NCBI RefSeq assembly: GCF_016918505.1
Contig: NZ_JAFFPZ010000008.1
Coordinates: forward strand, 91,877-155,876
Length of the DNA: 64,000 bases
Direction: 5' to 3'
DNA from: Desulforhopalus vacuolatus
Lineage (GTDB): Bacteria > Desulfobacterota > Desulfobulbia > Desulfobulbales > Desulfocapsaceae
A program made the translations under genes and the position numbers. The notes under the pieces were generated by a model that did no database searches, had not been told where the DNA came from, and worked only from the letters and a program-made list of their open reading frames with translations. This document shows, in pieces, positions 27,922 through 36,675 of this stretch. Within the stretch, counting starts at the first letter, position 1. Every line of letters starts with the position of its first letter.

Positions 27922-29367
27922 TTGAAACAGCCCGCCCGCACAACACTCATAGATCGCGTTCGCGCCACCGTGCACAAGGAGGCGCTCATCCAGAGCGGCG
28001 AGAGAATTCTTGTTGGAATCTCCGGCGGTTCAGACTCCGTTGCTCTGCTGCACCTCCTCACCGCTCTTGTTTCATCAGACCGTCTCCATGCGCTTTATGT
28101 GAACCATGGCCTGCGCCCGGAAGAGGCAAAAACGGAGACTGCCTGGCTGCAGACCTTCTGCCAGTACCTCAACGTACCATTTACCGCAGTCAGCGTCTCC
28201 GTTAAGACCTTTGCCGCAGAAGAGCATCGCTCTCTTGAGGATGCCGCCCGTATTTTACGTTACCGTAAACTGCAGGAATTCTGCACTGCCTGCAGATGCG
28301 ACTCCATTGCTGTTGCCCATAATTCGGACGATCAGGTTGAGACGTTCTTTATTCACCTGCTGCGGGGAAGCGGTCTGCAGGGCCTTACGGGGATGCGCTA
28401 CAGAAAGGGAAATATCATTCGTCCCCTGCTCGATATCTCCAAAAAAGAGCTGCAGAAGTATCTGCAGAAGCAGCATCTTGAATGGAAGGAAGACTCCTCC
28501 AATTCCGATCTCCGTTTCCTGCGCAATCGTATTCGCCTTAATCTTTTGCCCTCTCTTGAAAAAGATTATACACCTTCACTTCGACGTCAGATCATACAGT
28601 TAATCGATATACTTCATGTAGATAATCATTTTCTGAACAGTGCAACAAAAGAGTGTTGGAAACGCAACGTAACAATGACAAAAGGGAAAAGGTTGAGGCT
28701 CACCCTCTCCTGCAGGCATTTTATCCAGGAAGATCCTGCATTGCAGCGGCGAACGATTGAACAATGCTGCTGGCAGATGGGAACCCGACCGGATTATGAA
28801 CAGATTGATGCAATACTGAAATTGATGGGAAGAAAAACTTCCGGGGGAGAACTGCATCTGGAGAAGGGGCTGCGGGTGAACAGAAGCGGGGACGAACTCT
28901 TTTTTCACTACCCTCTGCCGAAGGGACAGAAGCGCGGTTCTGCAGAATCAGGCGCGGAGACTGGCTATCGCATTGAGGTGACACAACCGGGTCGTTTTGA
29001 GATCCCCGGCACGCAAAACGTTATCAATTTTCGTCTCAAACATCGTGAAAATATCAGAGACAAGCACGAGTATCTTGACAGTCTGGAGCCTGAAGCCCTG
29101 AACCTTGATGCAGACAAACTGACCTTTCCTCTCTGTCTGCGCACCATGAGGCCCGGAGATCGTTTTACTGCCTGCGGTTCGGGTAAAACAAAAAAGGTGG
29201 CACGCTATTTCTCTGAAAAATCCATCCCCGCTTTTATGCGCACCAGCTGGCCAATCATCACCAGTGCAGAGCGCATCGTGGCAGTGGCGGGCATGGAACT
29301 TGATACCTTTTATAAGGTAACCAGAGAAACACGTATCATTCTGGTGATAGAATACAGGGAACATTAA
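27922..29367 (+). CDS. tilS: tRNA(Ile)-lysidine synthase
   Basis: 481 aa from a TTG start, 12 bp after mpl. It changes C34 to lysidine in tRNAIle(CAU), needed to read AUA. ATP-pyrophosphatase loop ILVGISGGSDSVALLHLL near 28-45, VNHGLRPE, AHNSDDQVETFFIHLLRGSG and the C-terminal RTMRPGDRFTACG domain identify it. The weak start signal makes the exact N-terminus uncertain. The stop codon and the sequence just past it belong to the repeat element at 29357-29435. Confidence 0.94.
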   Translation: MKQPARTTLIDRVRATVHKEALIQSGERILVGISGGSDSVALLHLLTALVSSDRLHALYVNHGLRPEEAKTETAWLQTFCQYLNVPFTAVSVSVKTFAAEEHRSLEDAARILRYRKLQEFCTACRCDSIAVAHNSDDQVETFFIHLLRGSGLQGLTGMRYRKGNIIRPLLDISKKELQKYLQKQHLEWKEDSSNSDLRFLRNRIRLNLLPSLEKDYTPSLRRQIIQLIDILHVDNHFLNSATKECWKRNVTMTKGKRLRLTLSCRHFIQEDPALQRRTIEQCCWQMGTRPDYEQIDAILKLMGRKTSGGELHLEKGLRVNRSGDELFFHYPLPKGQKRGSAESGAETGYRIEVTQPGRFEIPGTQNVINFRLKHRENIRDKHEYLDSLEPEALNLDADKLTFPLCLRTMRPGDRFTACGSGKTKKVARYFSEKSIPAFMRTSWPIITSAERIVAVAGMELDTFYKVTRETRIILVIEYREH

Positions 29368-29435
29368 CCAGCCAGTCTTCCTCTCAATCTTCTTCGTTAC
29401 AGTCAAAAATTTACCCTCGGAATATTCAAGGTACC
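29357..29435 (-). repeat. Internal-deletion copy of the GGGTACCTTGAA element, overlapping the tilS stop
   Basis: On the minus strand it reads GGTACCTTGAATATTCCGAG, then GTAAATTTTTGACTGTAACG, AAGAAGATTGAGAGGAAGAC and ends near GTTAATGTTCCCT. The middle matches the right half of the copy at 62898-63131 (TAAATTTTTGACTGTAACG, AAGAAGATGGGCG). The tilS TAA lies inside it, between two converging units (tilS and yefM-yoeB). Confidence 0.7.
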
Positions 29436-29438
29436 ACT

Positions 29439-29702
29439 TTAGTAGTGGTATCGGCAGGATATGACAGTGATATATTCTTTATCAACCGCATAGACCAGGC
29501 GGTTTGTATCATCAATTCTTCTTGACCAAAAACCGCTGAGAGTCTCTTTTAGAGGTTCAGGTTTTCCAATACCCTTGAATGGATCGTTCCGTCTTATATC
29601 TTCCAAAAGCGTGTTCATTCGCTTGAGTGTTTTTCTATCTTGAGTTTGCCAATAAATGTAGTCTTTCCACGCTTCATCAGTCCAGGCGAGTTTTTTATTC
29701 AT
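29439..29702 (-). CDS. yoeB: Txe/YoeB-family mRNA interferase toxin
   Basis: 87 aa. RelE-fold ribosome-dependent mRNase. GKPEPLKETLSGFWSRRI and CRYHY are near-identical to E. coli YoeB. By that alignment the catalytic residues are Glu49, Arg68 and His86, all present, so the toxin looks intact. It overlaps the end of the antitoxin gene by 8 bp. Confidence 0.95.
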   Translation of the reverse strand: MNKKLAWTDEAWKDYIYWQTQDRKTLKRMNTLLEDIRRNDPFKGIGKPEPLKETLSGFWSRRIDDTNRLVYAVDKEYITVISCRYHY

Positions 29703-29949
29703 TTATCGTTTCTCTCTCAGTTGCTTTGCCCTTTTTATATTGAGCAATAGACTTTTCAAGGTGCCTGGCGTTTGAGGGAGATTTTAGAAGGTAAAACGTT
29801 TCCAAAATACTGTTGAAAGAATCGAGAGACATTACTACAGCGTCTTCGGCGTCACGACGAGTGATTACAGTGTAATCAGCATCATCAGTCACTTGATCCA
29901 GTATTGATTTCAGGTTATTTCTTGCTTCACTAAAATTTACTACTCTCAT
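29695..29949 (-). CDS. yefM: YefM/Phd-family antitoxin
   Basis: 84 aa. N-terminal NFSEARNNLKSILDQV and the YTVITRRDAEDAVVMSLDSF segment form the Phd/YefM DNA-binding fold; the C-terminal part (LLKSPSNARHLEKSIAQYKKG) wraps the toxin. GGAGG lies before the ATG. Such antitoxins repress their own promoter; ACTTGTTTATTGTACAAGT at 29965-29983, an imperfect palindrome just upstream, is a plausible operator. Confidence 0.94.
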   Translation of the reverse strand: MRVVNFSEARNNLKSILDQVTDDADYTVITRRDAEDAVVMSLDSFNSILETFYLLKSPSNARHLEKSIAQYKKGKATERETINE

Positions 29950-29964
29950 TTGAGCCTCCTTACT

Positions 29965-29983
29965 TGACTTGTTTATTGTACAA
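29965..29983. promoter_or_regulatory. Candidate YefM operator
   Basis: ACTTGT and ACAAGT are perfect inverted arms separated by TTATTGT, 16 bp upstream of the yefM start. YefM binds palindromes of the TGTACA type, and a TGTACA occurs here. Inference from position and symmetry only. Confidence 0.45.
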
Positions 29984-30065
29984 GTATAAGAAGTTCTGTT
30001 TATGTTGTCCAGTAAATTGTGCAGGTTTATTCTTGGAATCGAATCTCGGTGCTAACCAGCGCCAT

Positions 30066-30195
30066 GGGCAGTGCAATACGCCAAAATCAATAAACGCCAT
30101 TCTTTCGATGTCTTTTTTGCAAAACCAGAGCAGGCTGGTAGAGAGGAACAAAACTTCACTGGTAAACGTGTTGCACTTCTTACTTGAATTCAGTG
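30066..30195 (+). pseudogene. Remnant sharing a C-terminal reading frame with 55790-56375
   Basis: One frame reads INKRHSFDVFFAKP, then QNFTGKRVALLT and a stop. The same frame reappears in two pieces at 55.8 kb (INERHSINIFFAK) and 56.34 kb (FTGKRVVFIP, stop), with similar DNA beyond the stop (TTGAATTCAG). No start or full-length parent is in the window. I do not recognise the family. The rest of 29984-30346 shows no gene. Confidence 0.5.
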
Positions 30196-30346
30196 GTCAA
30201 CCTGGGGAGGAAGTCTTCTCCCTGTAACCTCACAGGATGTACCTCCGTTTCTGTTGGTCCGCTATCCCTTCAGACACGGACCAAATTGCTGTGGATGTTT
30301 ATGTACCTTTGTTTAGAAAAACCCAACATACTGTAAAATGAAGTTA

Positions 30347-32278
30347 TCAGGATTGCTTTCGGAGGAATCTTTGATTTCCAATCCGCATGGTGATCTTCAC
30401 CCGGTCAAAGTATTCGAGTATCGGAATGGAAAATTTTCGCGAGAGGCCTGTCATTTCCTTGAACCCCTGAGCGTCAATTTCGCCATGCTCAACAAGATAC
30501 CTTTTCAGCTCTTCAATCAGCGGTTCAATCACTCCCTTTGCATAGTAGAGTGATTCGCTGATCTTAATAATTCGCCCGTCCCGCAGCTGCACATCCATGA
30601 CCTCTTTTACCAGCTTCGCAGGATACTCATTTAGATGCTCCATGATCTCTTTAAGAGTCGGCGTCTGCAGTCCCCGTTCCAGCAACCACTCCGCGAGTTC
30701 TCTCTCAAGAGCCTTCTCGTCTGCCTTTAAGGCGACTTCGTGGCCTGCAAGGCGGAGCAGCGATTCCTCCTGTACCACCCCGCCATTTTTCACCAGCTCG
30801 TTGAGGCAGTAATTAAATACTTTCTGCTCTACCGGTCTCGGCAGACTGCTGCGCAACTCTTCACGTACAATGCCGGGGAGCAGCGGATGTTTTTTATGCC
30901 ACTCGGTAAAGGCCTCCACTATCATGGTTTTTACGCTTTCGGCCACAGAGGTCACGACATAACGCTGGACTGCGGAATCAACAACTGATATTTTCTTCGT
31001 AGAAACAGGATCCTGCAAAGCTTTTTTAAGGTTATTTCCAAAGAGGCCGATACGTATGCCAATATCTCCTGCCGTCAATCCCTGTTCCCTGCTCTCTTCA
31101 AGGAGGAGAAGGATTTTGTCGGTGAGCCCGCCCTGCTCAAGAATGTTGTATGCCTGCTGGTTTGCCTCCCGATCGCTGTCGTGAAGGCGCTTGCGCTTAC
31201 GCGGCGGTACATTTCCCAGCACCTCCCCGCCACCAATGGTGAGTACCGGAGAATAACTGCGGATGACAAAGCGGTCCTGCGGCCAGACCGCGACCTGCTC
31301 CTCAAGCAACAGCTGCACCGGTGCTTCATCTCCGGGCTGAAGCTCTTTGCGGTCAAGCAAAGAAACCCGTCCCAGAACCTCGGTAGAACCAATATCTACA
31401 CGAACCCTGGCACGATGCGACAAGGGCTTTCCCGCAGAATTGAGATAAATCATCCTGGTGTCGAGCATAAAACTTGCTTTCAGCGCCTCGGCGGGAGCAA
31501 GAACCATGCCTCGGGAGACATCACTCGCAACCACTCCCTGCAGGTTAACCGCCGTGCGATGCCCGGCCTCCACCTCTTCCACTGCCTCCCCATGTACCTG
31601 AATACCGCGTACCCTCGCCTCTTTTTCAGTGGGAAAAAGGCGCATGGAATCACCAGTCTTCATTCGTCCGGAGAGAGAAGTTCCGGTAACCACCGTGCCA
31701 AAACCTTTCATGGCAAAACAGCGATCTATAGGGAGACGAAAGGGGCCAAAAACTTCTTGAAATACGAAATCCCGCACCATCCGGTCAAGTTCATTGCGAA
31801 CTTCTTCAAGCCCTTCGCCAGTAGTCGATGAGACGTTGATCATCGGCGCATTTTCAAGGAAAGACCCTTCACAAAATTCCGCAATTTCGCCTTGTACCAT
31901 CTCCAGCCAGTCGCTATCAACCATATCCTTCTTGGTTACAACCACAATTCCCTGCTGGACACCCATCAACCGGCAGATCTCAAAGTGTTCCACCGTCTGC
32001 GGCATGATGCCCTCATCGGCAGCAATAATAAAAGCAACGATATCAATTCCAGAGACCCCGGAAACCATCGTTTTCACAAATTTCTCGTGGCCGGGCACAT
32101 CAACAATACCGATGCGGTGTCCGCAGGGCAGATCCAGCCACGCGAAACCCAGTTCAATGGTTATGCCACGCTTTTTTTCCTCCTTCAGCCGATCCGTTTC
32201 CTGGCCGGTGAGTGCGCGTACAAAACTGGTTTTGCCGTGGTCAACATGCCCCGCTGTGCCAAGAACTATTTCACGCAT
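30347..32278 (-). CDS. selB: Selenocysteine-specific elongation factor
   Basis: 643 aa. It brings Sec-tRNA to UGA codons marked by a SECIS hairpin. GTAGHVDHGKTSFVRALTG opens the EF-Tu-like GTPase; GITIELGFAWLDLP, DVPGHEKFVKTM and VTKKDMVD are the remaining G motifs. The C-terminal 250 residues are the winged-helix array that binds SECIS RNA. selA, selD and tRNA-Sec must lie elsewhere. Third gene of mrp-MBL-selB on the minus strand, 16 bp after the MBL gene. Confidence 0.96.
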   Translation of the reverse strand: MREIVLGTAGHVDHGKTSFVRALTGQETDRLKEEKKRGITIELGFAWLDLPCGHRIGIVDVPGHEKFVKTMVSGVSGIDIVAFIIAADEGIMPQTVEHFEICRLMGVQQGIVVVTKKDMVDSDWLEMVQGEIAEFCEGSFLENAPMINVSSTTGEGLEEVRNELDRMVRDFVFQEVFGPFRLPIDRCFAMKGFGTVVTGTSLSGRMKTGDSMRLFPTEKEARVRGIQVHGEAVEEVEAGHRTAVNLQGVVASDVSRGMVLAPAEALKASFMLDTRMIYLNSAGKPLSHRARVRVDIGSTEVLGRVSLLDRKELQPGDEAPVQLLLEEQVAVWPQDRFVIRSYSPVLTIGGGEVLGNVPPRKRKRLHDSDREANQQAYNILEQGGLTDKILLLLEESREQGLTAGDIGIRIGLFGNNLKKALQDPVSTKKISVVDSAVQRYVVTSVAESVKTMIVEAFTEWHKKHPLLPGIVREELRSSLPRPVEQKVFNYCLNELVKNGGVVQEESLLRLAGHEVALKADEKALERELAEWLLERGLQTPTLKEIMEHLNEYPAKLVKEVMDVQLRDGRIIKISESLYYAKGVIEPLIEELKRYLVEHGEIDAQGFKEMTGLSRKFSIPILEYFDRVKITMRIGNQRFLRKQS

Positions 32279-32294
32279 GGATTACCCGCAAGAC

Positions 32295-32921
32295 TCAGAG
32301 AAATGGATTGGACTTCGCTTCAATGCCGATGGTGGAGTGGCATCCGCCGTAGCCGTGTCCCGGCCAGACCACCGTTTCAGCGGGCAGAACGAACAGTTTG
32401 CTGCGAATAGCAGTGAGAAGCTGCTCCGTGGAACCACCGGGGAAATCAGTCCGTCCAATACCTCCGGCGAAAAGCGTATCACCGGTGAAGAGATTGGGAG
32501 CATTATAAAGACAGATACCACCCGGCGTATGGCCAGGCGTGTGAATAACTTTGAATTTTTCTTCACCCACAGAAACGATATCCCCCTCTTTTATTAGAAT
32601 ATCCGCAGGGGGCGATGGTTCCAGACCAAGCATGGAAAAATACTCGGCAATACCAGGTTTTGCCAGGAAGGCCGCTTCATCGGTATGCATGACAATCTTT
32701 GCCCCGGTGGCCTCCTTGAGTTTACGGTTACCGCAGACATGATCCGGGTGACCGTGGGTAAGGAGAATATATTCAAGGTCCAGACCATGTTTTTTCACGC
32801 TGGCGAGAATTTTATCTTCATCTCCACCTGGATCAATAACCGCGCCCTTTCCTGTTTTTTCACACCCCACCACATAACAGCAGACATCCATGGTTCCGAC
32901 AATCAGTTGTTCAAGTATCAT
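32295..32921 (-). CDS. MBL-fold hydrolase, glyoxalase II-like
   Basis: 208 aa, the size of the short GloB-like family. Metal ligands: THGHPDHVCGN near 55-65, HTPGHTPGG near 127-135, GDTLFAGGIGRTDFPGG near 148-164 and a final WPGHGYGG. The fold cleaves thioesters or related bonds with two zinc or iron ions; the substrate cannot be assigned. It sits between mrp and selB. Confidence 0.9.
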   Translation of the reverse strand: MILEQLIVGTMDVCCYVVGCEKTGKGAVIDPGGDEDKILASVKKHGLDLEYILLTHGHPDHVCGNRKLKEATGAKIVMHTDEAAFLAKPGIAEYFSMLGLEPSPPADILIKEGDIVSVGEEKFKVIHTPGHTPGGICLYNAPNLFTGDTLFAGGIGRTDFPGGSTEQLLTAIRSKLFVLPAETVVWPGHGYGGCHSTIGIEAKSNPFL

Positions 32922-32941
32922 AAAAGTTATCCTGAAAGTAA

Positions 32942-32966
32942 GGCCGGAAGGGAATTCCTTCCGGCC
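32942..32966. other. Intercistronic hairpin between mrp and the MBL gene
   Basis: GGCCGGAAGG and CCTTCCGGCC form a perfect 10-bp stem around GAATT. It sits 8 nt past the mrp stop on the minus strand. There is no T-run, so a processing or stability role is as likely as termination. Confidence 0.6.
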
Positions 32967-32973
32967 GTGGAGA

Positions 32974-33861
32974 TCAGCGTTTTGCCATCTGAATGGGTTC
33001 AGGGATTTTCACAGCCGGAACACGCAGTTCAACCTGGGCAAGGACCTTGCCAAAGGCCTCAACAGCCGGTCCGTCCTGGTTGGAGATGAGGAACGGTTTC
33101 CCGTCGTCTCCACCTGTTACAACCCGGGTATCCAGCGGAATTTTGCCGAGAAAGGCAAGATTGGTTTCACGGGCGAGTTCTTCACCGCCACCAGATTTGA
33201 AAATATCAACAGTCTTGTTACAGTGCGGGCAGATGAAACCAGACATATTCTCAATCAAACCGGCAATTTCCACTTCTACTGTTTTACAGAAGTTGATGGA
33301 TTTACGTACGTCTGCAAGTGCTACTTTCTGCGGAGTGGTAACGACGACAGCGGTAAGGTTGGGGATGGTTTGTGCAACGGTAAGAGGTTCATCACCGGTA
33401 CCTGGAGGAGCATCAATAATAAGATAGTCAAGATCACCCCAGTCCATGTCGGAAATGAACTGACGGATAGCCTGAATCTTCAACGGTCCGCGCCAGATAA
33501 TTGCCTCGTCACGGTCACGCATCATGTATTCGAGGGAGACAACTCTCAGGTTGTCATTAAATTTCAAGGTTGGAACGAGATCTTTCGGAGAATCGGGACC
33601 TTGAAGTTTCCCTTTCATATCAAGCATGCGGAGGACATCGGGACCATGGATATCGACGTCCATCAGTCCGACCTGGTACCCCTTCTCGGCAAGGCCGAGA
33701 GCAAGGTTGACCGCAACGGTGGATTTTCCTACACCACCCTTGCCGGACATGACGAGAATCTTTCTTTTAATCTTGCCAAGAGATTTTTTGATTGCCAGCT
33801 CCTGCTGCGCTGCCTTTGCCTGCTGAGCTTCTGGAGTCATTCCTCCATTTTTAGTTGCCAC
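32974..33861 (-). CDS. mrp: Mrp/Nbp35-family Fe-S scaffold ATPase
   Basis: 295 aa. Deviant Walker A KGGVGKSTVAVNLA near 40-53, DVDIHGPD near 72-79, IIDAPPGTGDEPL near 147-159 and the cluster-binding CPHC near 215-218 identify it. Mrp proteins carry and deliver iron-sulfur clusters. The protein starts with a ~30-residue Ala/Gln-rich helix. A 15-bp perfect hairpin lies in its leader. Confidence 0.93.
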   Translation of the reverse strand: MATKNGGMTPEAQQAKAAQQELAIKKSLGKIKRKILVMSGKGGVGKSTVAVNLALGLAEKGYQVGLMDVDIHGPDVLRMLDMKGKLQGPDSPKDLVPTLKFNDNLRVVSLEYMMRDRDEAIIWRGPLKIQAIRQFISDMDWGDLDYLIIDAPPGTGDEPLTVAQTIPNLTAVVVTTPQKVALADVRKSINFCKTVEVEIAGLIENMSGFICPHCNKTVDIFKSGGGEELARETNLAFLGKIPLDTRVVTGGDDGKPFLISNQDGPAVEAFGKVLAQVELRVPAVKIPEPIQMAKR

Positions 33862-33904
33862 TGTACTGTCTCCTTATACTTGAGCTGTTAAGCATGAAAT
33901 GGCC

Positions 33905-33937
33905 TGTCCCATTTTTCCAGAATGGAAAAATGGGACA
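33905..33937. promoter_or_regulatory. Perfect 15-bp palindrome upstream of mrp
   Basis: TGTCCCATTTTTCCA pairs with TGGAAAAATGGGACA around GAA, 43 bp before the mrp start on the minus strand. It could be an operator or a leader hairpin; no T-run follows. Confidence 0.55.
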
Positions 33938-34438
33938 TCTGCCGCTTTTACTTTATATCCAGGCAGTTTACGCTGAACTGACGTAACTCCTTAGAAACCC
34001 ATGGAAAATAAAAAATAATAACGATACCAGTATGTTATATAATCATAAAAATTTATTTTTCGTGTCTTTATTACGATTTTCTTCAGTCGAAATTTTAAAA
34101 ACGTGTAAATACAGTATGTTGATTATGACACAGGACGTGATTGAAAGCTGTTTTTTGTATGCGTAACATACTGAAATTACATACGTCCACAACTTCTTGA
34201 GAACGTACAAATTTACCAGACTAGACTATATGTCATGCCTGCCACTCGTGCAATGTTGAATCCGCCTGCAGACGGGATTCACACTTGCGCGACGGCTGGA
34301 AAATTTGTATTTCCTGTTACAAGGATTATTATCGACAATTGCAACAGGGTTGTTATTTTCTCTCATGTTTTTTCAAAAGGGGCGGCAGGCGAACAGCCAC
34401 CGAAGGATTTTCCTCCCCCGCAGACTCTCAGGTGAAAC
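33938..34438. other. Spacer between the divergent mrp and ftsY genes
   Basis: Very AT-rich to about 34220, then ordinary composition. No gene or strong structure is seen. It should hold the promoters for both transcripts. Confidence 0.4.
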
Positions 34439-35713
34439 ATGCTCAAATGGTTTAAAAAAAAGCTCAAAGGCAATACGAACACAACCACTGAAACGGAGAA
34501 AGTGGTCGCTCCGGAAAGTGTTGATAATACTGCCGTAGAGACAGCAATAACTCCGTCAGAAGTTGCCCCCATAAAGGTTACAGCTCCGATTACACCGGCT
34601 GAACCGGACAAACATCTCGCACCACCCGTTCCTGTTGAGGCAAAAATACCTGCTCCACCTGAAGTTCCCGCTGAGCCTGACACTTTCCCTGAAGCGGAAA
34701 AAGTTTCTGCAATGGAAGAAATTCCTGAAGTAGAAGAAGTGCCGGAAGCAGAAGAAAAAAGCCCCCCCGCTCAAAAGCCCCACAGCTCCTTTTTTTCCCG
34801 TCTTTCAAAGCGCCTTGACAAGACGAAAGAAGCCCTCACGTATCAGATGGATGCTCTTTTTCTCGGCAGCAAAGAGATAGATAACACTCTGATGGACAGC
34901 CTTGAAGAAATTCTCATCACTGCTGACGTTGGTGTTGCCACCACAGAAGAACTGCTGAAAATTCTTCGCCGCAAGGTAAGCCGAAAAGAAATTACCCAGC
35001 CGGAAGCGCTCAAGAAACTGCTGAAGAAACAGATCAAAGCTTACATTCTCAGCAATGAAACTGACAGCGCCCTCGTCATGCCTAAAAAAGGACCTTTTGT
35101 TATAATGGTTATTGGCGTTAACGGGGTGGGCAAAACCACCACCATTGGCAAAATTGCCCACAAATTTATTGCCTCCGGACAGAGTGTAATGCTTGCCGCT
35201 GGCGATACCTTCCGAGCAGCAGCTGTATCTCAGCTTAAGATCTGGGGAGAACGCAACGGCGTGCCGGTTATCGCTCACCACGATGGTGCCGACCCGTCCT
35301 CTGTTGTTTTTGATGCAGTCTCCGCCGCCATCGCACAGAAGATTGATGTTCTGCTGGTGGACACAGCCGGCCGCATGCATACCAAAGAGAATCTCATGGA
35401 GGAGTTGAAGAAGATAAAACGAGTGATGAAGAAAAAACTGCCAGCAGCGCCTCACGAGACTCTGCTGGTTCTTGATGCTACTACCGGCCAGAATGGTATT
35501 TCCCAGGCACAGCTGTTTGATGCCGCAGTAGATGTTACCGGTCTTGCCCTGACCAAACTCGATGGGACATCCAAAGGCGGTATTGTCATCAATATTTGCC
35601 GGGAGATGAAGATTCCCATCCGTTTTATTGGTATAGGTGAAGGCATGGAAGATCTCCGTGACTTCGTCCCCGAAGAGTTTGCCGACGCCCTGCTTGAAAA
35701 CAATTCCTACTGA
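34439..35713 (+). CDS. ftsY: Signal recognition particle receptor FtsY
   Basis: 424 aa. An acidic Pro/Glu/Ala-rich A domain (about 12-115) precedes the NG domain. SKRLDKTKEAL begins the N domain. GTPase motifs: GVNGVGKTTTIGKIAHK near 223-239, AGDTFRAAAVSQL, DTAGRMHTKENLM and TKLDGTSKGG near 375-384. GIGEGMEDLRDF ends it. It docks SRP-ribosome complexes to the membrane. The N-terminal MLKWFKKKLKG is a short basic membrane-binding helix. The start matches a CAGGTGAAAC site. Confidence 0.96.
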   Translation: MLKWFKKKLKGNTNTTTETEKVVAPESVDNTAVETAITPSEVAPIKVTAPITPAEPDKHLAPPVPVEAKIPAPPEVPAEPDTFPEAEKVSAMEEIPEVEEVPEAEEKSPPAQKPHSSFFSRLSKRLDKTKEALTYQMDALFLGSKEIDNTLMDSLEEILITADVGVATTEELLKILRRKVSRKEITQPEALKKLLKKQIKAYILSNETDSALVMPKKGPFVIMVIGVNGVGKTTTIGKIAHKFIASGQSVMLAAGDTFRAAAVSQLKIWGERNGVPVIAHHDGADPSSVVFDAVSAAIAQKIDVLLVDTAGRMHTKENLMEELKKIKRVMKKKLPAAPHETLLVLDATTGQNGISQAQLFDAAVDVTGLALTKLDGTSKGGIVINICREMKIPIRFIGIGEGMEDLRDFVPEEFADALLENNSY

Positions 35714-35741
35714 AAACCCTGAACCGTAATACGAGAATATA

Positions 35742-36623
35742 ATGCGATACCAACAACAACAGCCTCCGGGTTGCGGCGGCTGCCTGCTGATTGCCGCAAT
35801 TTTAATCCTTCTTACTGGTGGTGCCCCCGCCCTGATGAATTTTATTGGCACTATTTTCTACTTTGTGATGTCCCTGGGGGTTCTTGGCATCGGCGGCTTC
35901 ATGCTCTTCTCCTGGCTGATCCGTAAGCGGGTCTCTGAATATGAACAGTCACAAACAGAGAATCATAACCGCTTTGTCTGGCTGCTGGTCAACATCCTCA
36001 TAACCATTGCCAAGATTGACGGCCAGATCACCCGCGCGGAAGTACAGACGATCCACAACTTTTTTCAGATCAATCTGCGCTACAACCAGACACAGATGAG
36101 CTGGGTCAAGGAGTTGATCAAGGAAGCCACCAACAGTGACCAGCCCCTTGACACACTGTGTGTTGAATTTCGCCAGACATTTCCCTACGAACATCGTTTC
36201 ATCCTCCTGGAACTCGTCTATCAAATTCTCTTTACCAAGACCAGTGTTCCGGAAACTGAGCTGAATGTGGCCCGCCATATAGCGCAACTTCTGCAGATCT
36301 TCAGTCGAGATCAGCAAACTCTTGAAAACAAGTACCGCTTTCATCAGCAGAGCAGGACCCGCAGTGGAGGCAGCAGCTACGGAGGGCAGAGAAGTTACTC
36401 AACTGGTTCGACGGGAGATGAAGCGGCGAAACATTATGCAACTCTGGGCCTGAGCAAAGGTGCCACGGCGGATCAAATCAAGAAGGCTTACCGCACCCTG
36501 AGTATGCAGTATCATCCAGACAAAGTGCGTAACCTCGGCGAAGAGTTTCAAAAAATGGCTGAGGAAAAGATGAAGGAGATAAATGTTGCTCACGATTATT
36601 TTGAACGCAACGGGTATCTTTGA
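35742..36623 (+). CDS. DjlA-like membrane co-chaperone (TM, TerB-like domain, C-terminal J domain)
   Basis: 293 aa. Two close hydrophobic segments at about 13-30 and 34-59 anchor it. A TerB-like helical domain (LITIAKIDGQITRAEVQTI, about 85-190) precedes a Gly/Ser/Tyr-rich linker (about 205-225). The C-terminal J domain reads HYATLGLSKGATADQIKKAY, with the HPD motif in YHPDKV near 265-270. This is the layout of DjlA, which stimulates DnaK at the inner membrane. It follows ftsY by 28 bp. Confidence 0.87.
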   Translation: MRYQQQQPPGCGGCLLIAAILILLTGGAPALMNFIGTIFYFVMSLGVLGIGGFMLFSWLIRKRVSEYEQSQTENHNRFVWLLVNILITIAKIDGQITRAEVQTIHNFFQINLRYNQTQMSWVKELIKEATNSDQPLDTLCVEFRQTFPYEHRFILLELVYQILFTKTSVPETELNVARHIAQLLQIFSRDQQTLENKYRFHQQSRTRSGGSSYGGQRSYSTGSTGDEAAKHYATLGLSKGATADQIKKAYRTLSMQYHPDKVRNLGEEFQKMAEEKMKEINVAHDYFERNGYL

Positions 36624-36675
36624 GGATACCTTGAAGTAATAACCAGAAGCACAACACTATCACGAGAGGTTTGCC

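Noticed and set aside
27905..27945. Possible copy of the TTGAAACAGCC element at the tilS start
   Set aside because: Only TTGAAACAGCC matches; the GGGTACC end and the internal block are missing, so chance cannot be excluded.
34805..35851. Open frame of 348 codons on the minus strand
   Set aside because: Antisense to ftsY and the DjlA-like gene.
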